Shown: positions 1 through 11,105 of the stretch, piece by piece
Layout: each line of letters begins with the position of its first letter
Position numbering within the stretch: position 1 is the stretch's first letter
Assembly: GCA_949130495.1 (NCBI GenBank)
Contig: OX422208.1
Span: 400,823,885-400,887,884, forward strand
From: Sambucus nigra
Lineage: Eukaryota; Streptophyta; Magnoliopsida; Dipsacales; Adoxaceae
Reading direction: 5' to 3'
DNA: 64,000 nucleotides
The notes under the pieces: model-generated
Database searches by the model: none
What the model saw: only the letters and a program-made list of their open reading frames with translations
What the model was told of the DNA's origin: nothing
Translations under genes and position numbers: made by a program

Positions 1-60
1 TCTCCATTTTGCAAGAAACTTAAAAATATTAATTTCATAAATATTTCAACAACATTTTCA

Positions 61-375
61 TTGTCCACTATCTTATTCCATAAAATATCCATTATTTCAT
101 TTTTACTAGAAATGCACACAAATAACCTTCTCTTACATTTTTATTCCATAAAATTTTTTACTATTTTTTTTACTAGAAATACTCCAAAATGATATTTTCT
201 TACATTTTTATTCCATAAAAAATTTTGCTATTTATTTTTATTATAATTATACAAAAATGACATTTTCTAACATTTTTATTCCATGACAATATCGATTTTC
301 AGTTTTACTAGAAAATATGTACAAATGATATTTTCTTACATTTTTACTCCATAAAAATGTCTATTTTTGCATAAA
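61..375. repeat. ~68 bp AT-rich minisatellite, about 5 copies
   Basis: A TATTCCATAAAA-like anchor recurs at about 74, 142, 209, 277 and 345, a steady step of 67-68 bp. Each anchor is followed by a variable T-rich stretch and often ACTAGAAA, then by an A/T-rich stretch ending in TTCTTACATTTT. The copies differ by many substitutions, so the array is old. No coding potential was seen. Confidence 0.75.
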
Positions 376-1046
376 TGTAGAATAATCATATTCTGAAAGT
401 TTTTATTTTTTCAAAACCCATTTAAATCATCTTTGTAACTCTTATTTATATGGACACTAAGATCGATACTAATGAACACAGTAATGCCACAAACATCTAT
501 TTCATAGATATTTAGTCTAATATATATATATAAATAACATGTTGAACTTAAACTACACTTAAAACATATATCAAAGTTTATCTCTCCAACTTTAACGAGC
601 TCTAAAATAATGGAGATGTTGAAGAAGATGGAGCCCCCCCCCCCCCCCCCCTCAAAGGTGGCCTCATGGGGGTATCTAAAAGCCTTACCAAGCTTATCTC
701 CATTTTTCTCCACGAATGCTCCTAGTAAGTTCTTCTTCATCCTCAAATACCCATTGATATCAAGCACATCATCTTATACACAAAATAAATCTATCTACGA
801 TTTTAATATTGGTGTATAGGGAGAAAAAACCTTTGAAGTCATGGCTATAAGGATCGGAGGCGGTGGTGGTGTGTGGAAAGAGTTTAGGCAGAAGGTTTTT
901 CTCCCATTGGAGCACTAAGTTAAAGATGGGAGAGTCTTTAAATCTGATGGATACCCCACGATTTCCTTCTTATAATCTGAATAAATGAATTGTTGCCAAA
1001 ATATGGAAACCTTATCACTCCAATTCCTTCCCATATAATTGGTATT
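376..1046. other. Unassigned AT-rich DNA with an 18-C homopolymer
   Basis: I recognise no gene here. Positions 634-651 are an uninterrupted run of 18 C on the plus strand. Short frames on both strands cross it, giving poly-Pro one way and poly-Gly the other, and neither resembles a known family. The segment is the flank into which the element at 1052-8048 inserted. The last five bases of this flank (1047-1051, ATTTC) are one copy of its target duplication. Confidence 0.5.
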
Positions 1047-1051
1047 ATTTC
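1047..1051. repeat. Target-site duplication ATTTC (left copy)
   Basis: The pentamer ATTTC directly precedes the left LTR at 1052. The identical pentamer at 8049-8053 follows the right LTR. A 5 bp duplication is the norm for plant LTR retrotransposons, so this fixes both ends of the element. Confidence 0.92.
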
Positions 1052-4000
1052 TGAAAAAAGTCTCGAGGGTAATTTCTTGAGATGCGCCCATGAAACAATC
1101 TCCATACGCATACATAAACATACTCCGATTTCATGCAAGTTTTTCTAATAACATGTATCTAATCAAATCAAGAAAAACTTTATTATCTAACTAATCAGAT
1201 TTTAATACATGCGGAAATTAAAATCAATTAAATATGATTTATTCTAAAGTCAAATTAATAACAATCTTATTTATTACGTTACAATACAATATATCTCATA
1301 TGATTAATTATTCCAATTCAAGTAATTAAATCATATAATAATTTTAATTCTAAATCATACAAAGAATAAGATGAGGAAAATAAGAATAACAATTATGATT
1401 TTTTAACCTGGTAAAAACCCAAACTAGGGAAAACATCCACGGTGACCTCTTTGCCACAAAACAAAAATTCCACTAAAATAAAGATTCAAGTTACAACACT
1501 TGGAAAATACACAAAGATCCTAACTAAGTTCAGAATATACCTACTTGAGATTCTCCACTCCAAAGGTATTATGACTTGGAGCTTGATCTTTTCTTTGTTG
1601 CTCCTTTGCCTTTTCTTTGACCTCCTTTCAGCGAATTCCAACTCAGTCAAAATTGATCTCTCAACAACATACTAGTTGTGCAAAACATGCAAGTGAATAT
1701 GTTCTAAAAGAAAACCATGCAAGAACTTAATTCATATCTCAAGCATATAAGTTTTCTAAAAAACTTAACAAAAATGCATTTTAATCAACCAAATGAGTTT
1801 TCTATAAAAACTTAAGAAAAATATATTTTCAACTAACAATAATTAAGTTTTATACAAAAACTTACAAAATAAATTTTCAATCGTAAATCTTCACATAATC
1901 AATTTTTAGAAAGATTTCAAGACTCTCATCATTAATTCTTTAAGCATGCTTTCTAATCAATATGTAACAACCACCATATGAACACTATCATGTAGACATA
2001 ACATAATCACTCAAAATGTGTTCTTAATTTTCTCAAAAATATAAAATCCAATTTGATGAGGAAAGTGTTTTACAAATTATTTCAAAAATATGAGAAAATA
2101 GATCTTTTAAAAAGATTTTCAATAAACACATAAGATCTGAAGAAATTTTGATTTTAACATCATATATCATCCAATACAAAATCTGAATATTTAGATCAAA
2201 AAATATTCAATAAAATTTGGATCTAAAAATCTAAGGAATTCTAGTTTTTGTAAAAAATTATTTCATCATGAAAGCACAAAAATTCTCTCTACAATAACAC
2301 AATATTTCAATATCTAAAATATGAGATGATGTGTAAGATCATTAAGAATCTAAAAAACAAAAAAAGAATAGAGATGAAGTAGAAATAACACAATGTATGA
2401 AATAGAATTCAATCTCTCTCTTAGATATTATCTTTAATTATCTATATTTTTCTCTCTAAAAATATTAAACTCTCTTATGTTTCTCACTCTAGATAATATG
2501 ATTGAAAAATTCTAACACAAATAAACTCTCAAAAGATGTTTATATAGGTGAGAAAATAATATTCAAGAAACTTTAAAATTAAGGGTTCACATTAAAAATT
2601 ACTAATCTTGGGTTGTGATTAAATCGAGTTAAAACTAATTAACAAATTTTAACAACTTAACAAATTCAGTTTAACAAGTTTGTTATAAGAACCATTTGAG
2701 AACCTAAAACCATACAAGATATAAACAATGGTGGTATAGGGTTTTAAGTAACAAATATATTTGTGACACCTGCCACTAAAATCCAAATGCAATCTCTTAT
2801 AACAGACCAACGGTCAAAAGCAGGTAATACAGATCTAATATAAAACTCACACTTATAATAGGTATGGTCGAAAGTCTAAAAGATGGTCAAAATCAAAAGG
2901 TTTAAAATTCTATAAACCTATAACTAAAATATCTCTAAACCGTAAACAAATAGGTAAAGAACCTATTAGCTAGAACCTAGGACTGAAAACTCGGTATAAG
3001 GTATACACCTAGGACGAAGCAGGTATAATACGGCCACTAGATAAAGGGCATAACCCGAGTTAACTCAAATCTAAACTATTAAAGGCCAATAGTTATACTC
3101 TCGGTCAAGTACACATTAGCAAGTATAGAGCTCCTAAGTTATATCAAATGTATTGTTCTGCCTACAGGGACAAGTCACATAAAGTGATAAAATACTGCAG
3201 GTAAACAAGTGGGTCAAGGTTGGACAAGTCTCAAAACTGAAAGTAAATTACCTAAGGTTAAAACAATTCGGACAAAGGCAAGGTTTAAAAAATAAACATA
3301 AAACTAATATAAAAAACATATGACAGCTAAGGAAACTATAGGCTATATCATGGGGCTTTACATCTCCTAAAAATCTAATGGTTCTAATAGGTAATAAACA
3401 AAGGCTAGGAACCTAAGGAATACATATAGGACAAAAAATGTATGCTATTCGGTCAAGTCCAAAAGGAATAAATAGTGAAAGAGTGAGGTGAACCTATATC
3501 ACCTATACTATCTAAGGCTTACTCGGTACCAAGTTAAAATTGGACAACTATTAGATCTCAATATCTAAACATTGAGTTCTAAAATAGTAGCCAAGTACCT
3601 ATGCCCATGAACCAACTAACAGATATGGACTATAAAAGTCTCGGCCAAAACAAATAACATGTATTTTTATTTGATAAAAAAATTTACTTTTCAATTCAAA
3701 AAATTAACTTTTTTAAATAATTCCGAAAATAATTTTAAAAAAATAATTTAATTATAAACAAAACTTATATTAATTTTATTTTAAAAATTGTTTTTAGAAA
3801 AAAATGTAATCTCGCTTTATTGACATGTTTAGGCACACAATCAATAATATCACAATTAAGTATGCATGAGTGCCTAATGTGCAATACACGTGAATACCTT
3901 TACTCAGATATGTCGTTGAGTAGAGTCGAGGCTTGTTGAGTCATTGAGTAACATAGTAAGATGTACCTAGGAGAAGGCTCATACTAAAAATATGTTTTGA

Positions 4001-4071
4001 CACAATATCCAAATTAGTTGAAATGTCTAAATAATGTAGACTTAAGTAAGTCAAAGATTTAGGGTGTTTCA
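1052..4071 (-). repeat. 3' LTR of the LARD-like element
   Basis: On the plus strand it starts TGAAAAAAGTC and ends GTGTTTCA; on the element strand it starts TGAAACACCC. It aligns with 5003-8048 throughout with scattered substitutions and small indels. It contains a 77-codon plus-strand frame (1442-1675) that reappears in the other LTR at 5390-5626. That is explained by LTR duplication, and I do not call it a gene. Confidence 0.9.
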
Positions 4072-4085
4072 ATCTCCTCCTTTGG
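4072..4085 (-). promoter_or_regulatory. Polypurine tract of the LARD-like element
   Basis: On the element strand the sequence AAAGGAGGAGAT lies immediately before the 3' LTR start TGAAACACCC. A purine tract here is the expected plus-strand primer. Further purine runs on the same strand occur inside the interior, around 4379-4396 and 4728-4740. Confidence 0.75.
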
Positions 4086-4988
4086 ATATTTGTGACAAAA
4101 CCCTTCGAGTATATCATGTTACTCTTAGAAAAAAATAAAATAACCTAAGTCCTATACAACAATTACTATTCTACCCAATCCACACAAAAATCCTAGAAAA
4201 TAAAAATTACAAGACTCAACTATACATCAATTTACCCTAATACCTTCTTGTGATTTCTTGCATTAAAACCAAAGTCACAAGAACAAGTGTAAGATATCAT
4301 AGTAGTAGATAAATCATTAAAAAACAAGATATCATGAATATAATTCAAGAATCAAGACAAATAAAATGATGTACTCTTCTCCCCCTTTTGTCTCAAATAG
4401 AAAAAGGATAAAAAAAATGATAACATGGGGAAGATTATAAAAAAATAACTACCACAACAAACATATTAACGGTTCTAATCAGGTGTCACTCCTATATTCA
4501 CATGATTTCAAGAGGTGTCTTTTGCATTCACAAACATCCTTACCCTAAAATCTCAAAGGACATATAATTACCATGATTCTGATAGAAAAATATGTAAATA
4601 TGGTAAAAAATGAATAAAGCACATTCATCTAGTCTTCAGGGACTTCTTAAATAAAAATAAGGGTAAATGACATACTAAACATAATTTAAACCTGTTCAGC
4701 ATATTCTAGAGTAATCAACAAATAAGGTATCTCCCCCTCAATCAATGCTATGGTTACAAAAAAAATTATGCTAAGCATACAAACCATAATAGGGGTTATA
4801 AATTCAAGAAATATAGTGAGAACAATTAGAGTAGATAAAAATAACATGTTGCCTACCATGAGGTCATACATATAAAAATCAGCATCATATATGGATATAC
4901 AAAGTAATCAGATTTGTAACATGAAATCATATGATCAAGAAAATAAAGATCAACACTCTATATGGTTAAATTTTATTCGGAACAACCC
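4086..4988 (-). other. Non-coding interior of the LARD-like element
   Basis: About 900 bp with no recognisable gag, protease, reverse transcriptase or integrase in any frame. One 61-codon hydrophobic minus frame (4686-4871) has no family resemblance and is probably chance. Two extra purine-rich motifs on the element strand (AAAAGGGGGAG near 4385 and TGAGGGGGAGAT near 4733) recall the multiplied polypurine tracts described for Sireviruses. Confidence 0.6.
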
Positions 4989-5000
4989 GCTTTGATACCA
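4989..5000 (-). promoter_or_regulatory. Primer binding site, initiator Met tRNA-like
   Basis: The element strand reads TGGTATCAAAGC, starting two bases after the right LTR. It matches the standard plant tRNA-iMet complement TGGTATCAGAGC with one mismatch. It sets the polarity of the element as minus. Confidence 0.85.
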
Positions 5001-5002
5001 AT

Positions 5003-8000
5003 TGAAAAAAGGCCCGAGGGACATTTATTAAGATGCGCCCATGAAACAATCTCCATACGCACACATAAACATACTCTAATTTCATGCAAGTTTTTCTAAT
5101 AACATGTATCTAATCAAATCAATAAAAACCTTATTATCTAACTAATCAAATTTTAATACATGCGAAAATTAAAATCAATTAAATCTGATTTATTTTAAAG
5201 TCAAATTAATAACAATCTGATTTATTACGTTACAAAACAATATATCTAATATGATTAATTATTCCATCACAAGTAATTAAATCATGTAATAATTTTAATT
5301 CTAAATCATAAAAAGAATAAGATGAGGAAAAAACAAATAACAAGTATGATTTTTTAACATGGTAAAATCCCAAACTAGGGAAAACATCCATGGTGACCTC
5401 TATGCCACAAAATAAAAATTCCACTAAAATAAATATTCAAGTTACCTCACTTAGTAAACACAAAAAGATCCTAAATAAGTTCAGAATATACCTACTTGAG
5501 ATTCTCCACTCCAAAGGTATTCTGACTTGGAACTTGATCTTTTTTTTATTTCTCCTTTTCTTTTTTCTTGACCTCCTTTCATCGAATTGCAACTCAGTCA
5601 AAACTGATCTCTCAACAACATACTAGTTGTGCAAAACGTGGAAGTGAATATGTTCTAAATGCAAACCATGCAAGAACTTAATTCATATCTCAAGCATATA
5701 AGTTTTCTACAAAAACTTAACAAAAATGCGTTTGTAATCAAGTAAATAAGTTTTCTATAAAAACTTAAGAAAACTATATTTTCAATTAACAATCAATTAA
5801 GTTTTTTACAAAAACTTACAAAATAAATTTTCAATCATAAATCTTCACATAATCAATTTTTAGAAAGATTTCAAGACTCTCATCATTAATTCTTTAAGGA
5901 TTCTTTCTAATTGATATGTAACAACACTTATATGAACACTATCATGTAGACATAGCATAATCACTCCAACATGTGTTCTTAATTTTCTCAAAAATATAAA
6001 ATCCAATTTTATGAGGAAAGTGTTTTACAAATTATTTCACAAATATGAGAAAACAGATCTTTTAAAAATATTTTCAATAAACACATAAGATCCGGAGAAA
6101 TTATGATTTTAACATCATATAGCATCCAACACAAAATCAGAATATTTAGATCATACAAATATTCAACAAAATTCGGATCTAAAAATCTAAGGAATTCTAC
6201 TTTTTGTAAAAAATTATTTCATCAAGAAAGCACATAAATTCTCTCTACAATAACACAATATTTCAATCTCTAAAATATGAGATGATGTGTAAGATCATTG
6301 AGAATCTAAAAACAGAAACAGAATAGAGATGAAGTAGAAATAACACAGTGTATGAAATAACATTCAATCTCTCTCTTAGATATTCTCTTTAATTCTCAAT
6401 ATTTTTCTCTATAAAAATATTAAACCCTCTTGTTTTTCTCACTCTAGATAATATGACTGAAAAAGTCTAACACAAATAAACTCTAAAAATATGTTTATAT
6501 AGGTTAGAAAATAATATTCTAGAAACTTTAAAATTAAGGGTTCTGATTAAAAATTATTAATCTAGGGTTGTGATTAAATCGAGTTAAAACTAATTAACAG
6601 ATTCTAACAACTTAACAAATTCAGTTTAACAAGTTTGTTATAAGAACCATTTGAAAACCTAAAACCATACAAGATATAAACAATAGTGGTATAGGGTTTT
6701 AAGTAACAAATCTCAACGGATATATTTGTGATAGCTAGCAATAAAATCCAAATGCAGTCTCTTATAACAGACAAACGGTCAAAACCAGGTAATACAGATC
6801 TAATATAAAACTCACAGTTATAAAAGGTATGGCCGAAATTCTAAAAGATGGTCAAAATCAAAGGTTTAAAATTATATAAACCTATAACTAAAACATCTCT
6901 AAACCGTAAACAAATAGGTAAAGAACCTATTAGATAGAACCTAGGACTGAAAACTCAATATAAGGTATGCACCTAGGATGAAGCAGGTACAATACGGCCA
7001 CTAGCCAAAGGCCATAACCCAAGTCAAGTCAAGTCTAAACTATTAAAGGTCAATAGTTATACTCTCGGTCAAGTACACATTAACAGGTATAGAGCTCCTA
7101 AGTTATATCAAATGTATTGTTCTGCCTATAGGGACAAGTCACATAAAGTGACGAAATACTGCAGGTACACAAGTGGCTAAAGATTGGACAAGTATCAAAA
7201 CCAGAAGTTAATTAACTAAGGTTAAAACAATTCGGACGAAGACAAGGTTTAAAAAATAAACCTAAAACTAATATAAAAAACCTATGACAGCTAAGGCAAC
7301 TATAGGCTATAGCATGGGGCTTTATATCTACTAAAAATCTAATGGTTCTAATAGGTAATAAACAAAGGCTAGGAACCTAAGAAATATATATAGGACGAAA
7401 ACAGTATGATATTCGGTAAAGTCCAAAAGGACGAAATAGTGAAAGAGAGAAGTGAACCTATATCACCTATACTGTCTAAGGCTTACTCCGTACCAAGTTA
7501 AAATTGGACAACTATTAGATCTCAATATCTAAGCCTTGAGTTCTAAAATATTAGCCAAGTACCTATGCCTATGAACCAACTAACAGATATGGACTATAAA
7601 AGTCTCAGCCAAAACAAATAACATGTATTTTTATTTTATAAAAAAAAATTACTTTTCAATTCAAAAAATTAACTTTATTAATAAATTTCGAAAATCATTT
7701 TAAAAAAAGAATTTAATTATAAACAAAACTTATACTAATTTTTTTTAAATTATTTTCAGAAAAAAATGTAATCTCACTTTATTAATATGTTTAGGCACAC
7801 AATCCATAATATCACAATTAAGTATGCAAGAGTGCCTAATTTGCCAAGTGCAAATGTGCAATACACGTGAATACCTTTACTCAGATATGTGGTTGAGTAG
7901 AGTCGAGGCTTGTTGAGTCATCAAGTAACGTCGTAAGATGTACCAAGGACAAGGCTCATACTAAAAATATGTTTTTACACAATATCCAAATTAGGTTAAA

Positions 8001-8048
8001 CGCCTAAATAATGTAGACTCAAGTAAGTCAATGATTTAGGGTGTTTCA
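5003..8048 (-). repeat. 5' LTR of the LARD-like element
   Basis: Begins TGAAAAAAGGCC and ends GTGTTTCA on the plus strand. It is followed by the target duplication ATTTC at 8049-8053. It is collinear with 1052-4071 and slightly longer through small indels. Confidence 0.9.
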
Positions 8049-8053
8049 ATTTC

Positions 8054-8299
8054 ATTCCTCAAAAAAAGCTCATTGATCTGTGGTGATTCAAAGGTTCCCA
8101 TGATCACAGTGTTTAAACTGGCGATTGATTGACCTAACTAGGTCATTGTTCGAACGACGGACCATCTAGTTCAAATGACAATGAATTTTGTTCGAAATGA
8201 CGATGAATGTCATTTGAACCACATGTTAAATGGCCAAATTTCTTTTATTATTCTCTCTTACTAACCAAAACAATTCTCCTAATAGTTCCGAAATCTTAA

Positions 8300-8359
<60 letters not shown>

Positions 8360-8509
8360 CTTCCTAAAAATTTCCATGATCCTATGTAATCCATAATTAA
8401 ATAATTCCCCTAGATTAATCCAATTTTTTACCCTTAAATTCCTACGATTATCATTAGTTCCCTATCGTATAAAATATTTATATAGTTTAATTAATTTATC
8501 GGGGAGAAG
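8054..8509. other. Unassigned spacer with TTCGAACGA-type motifs and a (TA)n tract
   Basis: No gene recognised. Positions 8148-8157 read GTTCGAACGA, and related forms (TTCAAATGA, TTCGAAATGA, CATTTGAACC) follow to 8222. The same motif type recurs in several LTRs of this window, so this may be an LTR remnant. A (TA)n microsatellite occupies 8304-8356. The stretch 8357-8509 holds nothing I can name. Confidence 0.45.
8304..8356. repeat. (TA)n microsatellite
   Basis: An uninterrupted alternation of T and A for about 53 bases. Confidence 0.95.
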
Positions 8510-9391
8510 TGTTACACACCTATCCGACTCATCCATCTTAACATTCTCACTCTTATTCTTAGCGTTGGGATCGACCTTGTTGTTCTTGGATTTCTCAACT
8601 GTCTTGGTATCTTTCTATTGCTTTTAGAACTTGAGAAACTTTTTGAACTTCTTTGCTAACAAGGCTACATCCTCAAAATCGAAATCGAAATCGAAATCAT
8701 CATCCAAAACTTTTCCTCCTTCTGGGCTTTCAAAGCAATGCCTTTTTCTTTCTATGGCACTTTCTTGGAGGTAAACATATCAAGCTCTTCTAGTTTCATT
8801 GACTCAAGCATAGCCATGGAGTTAAAAATGATCACTTTGGGATCAAATCTACTAGCCAACGACCCTAATATTTTCTTTATGACTGGTTGTCCGGTATTTT
8901 CTCTCTCAAGTTAAAAGATGAGCTGATAATGTCGGACAATCTAGCATAAAACTCATCAAATGACTCATTCTCTAGCATCTTAATCATCTCAAACTGTGTA
9001 GTGGGATTTTGAAGTTTAGAATCCCTAACCATTCTAGTGCCCTCGTGAGTAAGTGCAAGAATATCCCAAGATTTTTTTGAAGTTTCACACGTCATGATTC
9101 TATTATACTCTTCCGGTGTGACAAGTGAGGAAGAGTAACGTGAAGACCTTTGGAATTATAAAGTGCAAGTCTATGTTCAGCTTCAGTCCATGACTCACCA
9201 AGTTTCAAATTAGTGGCAAATCCTTCTCCTCTGATAGGTGGAGTCCAACCCTTTTCAACCGCTAACCACACATGCTCATCAATTGATTTTGAAGCACTTC
9301 TCACTCGCATTTTCCTATAATCGTAGTTTGTGCCATAAAAAATAAGAGCTCTTAAACTTTCAAAATTTTTAAAATTCATCCATAAAAACAC
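8510..9391 (-). pseudogene. Ty1/copia gag remnant (UBN2-type capsid region)
   Basis: The minus strand first reads an N-terminal gag piece (9391-9092) with WLAVEKGWTPP. A second frame (9095-8877) contains WDILALTHEGTRMV, FEMIKMLENESFDEFY and LSDIISSSFNL, the pattern of UBN2-type copia gag: a Trp-Asp-x-Leu block, a Glu-rich helix with a DEFY-like motif, then L-S-x-I-x-x-S. Below 8877 the homology continues in shifted frames with SMKLEELDMF and KEKGIALKAQKEE to about 8510, where it stops abruptly. No protease, integrase or RT follows, so the element is truncated. Gag would package the retrotransposon RNA; this copy cannot, because of frameshifts and stops. It lies just downstream of a primer site and an LTR, as expected for gag. 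Confidence 0.8.
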
Positions 9392-9425
9392 AAAGGATTA
9401 ACACACGTAAAAAATGTTCGTATTT

Positions 9426-9434
9426 CTGATACCA
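9426..9434 (-). promoter_or_regulatory. Primer binding site of the truncated copia element
   Basis: The minus strand reads TGGTATCAG, the tRNA-iMet complement, between the LTR at 9438-10587 and the gag start near 9391. Confidence 0.7.
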
Positions 9435-9437
9435 ATT

Positions 9438-10587
9438 TATAGGCCCCTTTTTCTCAAATGTGCTTGAAGGATTTCAAAACTATTTTCTTTCAAAAATCAT
9501 TTTCCAAATTTTAACACACACCAAGTTTGTGAACCGATTTCAATTAAGTTTAATTTTATCTTATTTAATCCTAAGCATGAATCTAGGTGATTAAAGAAAG
9601 TAAAATAAACAAGTTCACAACGTCGAATGTACAAGGAAATCAAAAAGGGGAAAAAATGTATACAACCCAAGCAAGATAATCACTATGATACGGGTTTACA
9701 AAGGAAAATGAACGGACTTACACAACGACTCGATCCCCACAAGCCTTGACGCTCTTCTTCTCTTTAACCTATCTTCCAAAGTTCCCATGCAAAAGTCCTT
9801 CTACGATACGTATCCACATCACACGCATCTATGAGTATCTCGGTGTCCACCGATGAAAATTGACAAACCATCTACGATTCTGGACACGGACTCCTCCATT
9901 TCTTCACCGCAAAACCCAATTATCAATGTTCAAAGTGATGAACAAACCACAGATGGTGCAACCAAGATCTTTATAGTAATTATATATGAAATCTCAGAAC
10001 TTTTAATCTCTAAGGATGGTTTTAAACTTTGAAAACCTTTGAAAACTTTTGTGCAGAAAAACAAAACTGTTAAACTGTATTCTAATTCTGCACTCTTTTA
10101 GAAACTCCGAGAGAAAAATTCTTTGAATAAAAAGTCTAAGTCGGCAGTTCATTCTAACGTGATCCACATCCCATTCTAATAATTGTGGGATGTCGTTCTA
10201 ATAACATCTTAAGTCGTTTGAACCACCAAAATTAAAGTTAGTGTTTCATACGACTCTAAACCATACTTATCTTAGAATAAATTATGTTAAACCTTTTTAA
10301 ACACGTCTTAAATCATTTATAAACAAAATATCCATCCTTTAAAACTCTTTTTCGAACCCCATAAACATAATGCATTCATACCTAAAAGATAATGAAGACG
10401 CGAAACTTGCACCAATAAAACTCGGCATTATACACTCTTTGAATCTTAACCGCTATGTCTTCTAAACACGTCATAAACTTTATGGGAATTGTGATAATAT
10501 AAAATCTATCTATGACTCAAACAAATATTTTTCTAAGAATAAGTCAAATACATACAAGTGGAATCGATTGGAAATTTTGTCCTTACA
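9438..10587 (-). repeat. 5' LTR of the truncated copia element
   Basis: The high-coordinate end reads GTCCTTACA on the plus strand, so the element-strand LTR starts TGTAAGGAC. The low end abuts the primer site as TATAGGCCCC, probably a decayed TGTAGGCC. It holds a block of TTCTAACG/GTTTGAACC-like motifs at 10151-10225. The matching 3' LTR is missing, which fits the loss of everything left of 8510. Confidence 0.6.
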
Positions 10588-10639
10588 CTGAAAATTATGG
10601 TACGAGGGATTTAGGGGTAAACACATGATAAGATGTGTA

Positions 10640-11105
10640 ATAGGAATGTGATGAAGCTTCTTATTACTGATATACCTTTCTTTTTGGTAGGATAAGATGA
10701 TGGGTTACGGTATAAGGGTCGGTTGGTGGTACACTTAAACGAGGAGTTGATACGGGCCATCAAAGAGGAGTTGCACTGTTCATGTTTTACGGTACACCCA
10801 AAAGGGGATAAAATGCACCGGGATATGAAATGACAACATTGGCAGGCCAGTATGAAAGAGTATGCCATTGAATTCGAATTGAGTTGCATTACTTATCAGA
10901 TGGTGATGGTGGACCATTAGATGTCGTCTGGTATGTTTCATCCTCTATCCATTACCGAGCGAAGCTTGGTTATTATCTCGATGGATTTCATTTCGGGGCT
11001 ACATTTAATGCCTCAATAATATGATTTTATTTGGGTGATTATTGACCGCCTTACAAACCATCCCTAATTTTTATTTGTTCTCTGAGATTATTTGACCAAG
11101 CAGCT
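10640..11105 (+). pseudogene. Integrase N-terminal part of Ty3 element A
   Basis: In the plus direction I read RYKGRLVV, then EELHCSCFTVHPKGDKMHRD, then a WWxGMKRD-like segment (here HWQASMKEYAIEF), CITYQ and SMDFISGL...DRLT. This is the H2C2 zinc-binding domain followed by the start of the catalytic core of gypsy integrases, the enzyme that inserts the cDNA. The zinc His-His pair is retained (LHCS...VHP); the first Cys of the CxxC pair is present. Several stops interrupt the frame. Everything upstream of the H2C2 domain is gone. Confidence 0.75.

Larger units (their letters stand above)
1052..8048 (-). mobile_element. Non-coding LTR retrotransposon with giant LTRs (LARD-like)
   Basis: Two ~3.0 kb direct repeats (1052-4071 and 5003-8048) bound an interior of only ~930 bp. 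Each begins TG and ends CA on the plus strand. Flanking pentamers 1047-1051 and 8049-8053 are both ATTTC, a perfect target duplication. A tRNA-iMet-like primer site (4989-5000, minus) abuts the right LTR and a purine tract (4072-4085, minus) abuts the left, so the element reads right to left. No gag or pol homology is visible, so it must have depended on proteins in trans. About a dozen differences in ~190 aligned LTR bases suggest an old insertion. The iMet primer site and extra purine tracts suggest copia/Sirevirus ancestry, which is inference. Confidence 0.93.

Noticed and set aside
1442..1675. 77-codon plus frame repeated at 5390-5626 with similar protein
   Set aside because: The two frames lie at the same place in the paired LTRs, so their similarity comes from LTR duplication and not from selection. 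There is no family resemblance.
4686..4871. 61-codon hydrophobic minus frame in the LARD interior
   Set aside because: AT-rich DNA readily gives Leu/Ile/Phe-rich frames; no start context or homology.
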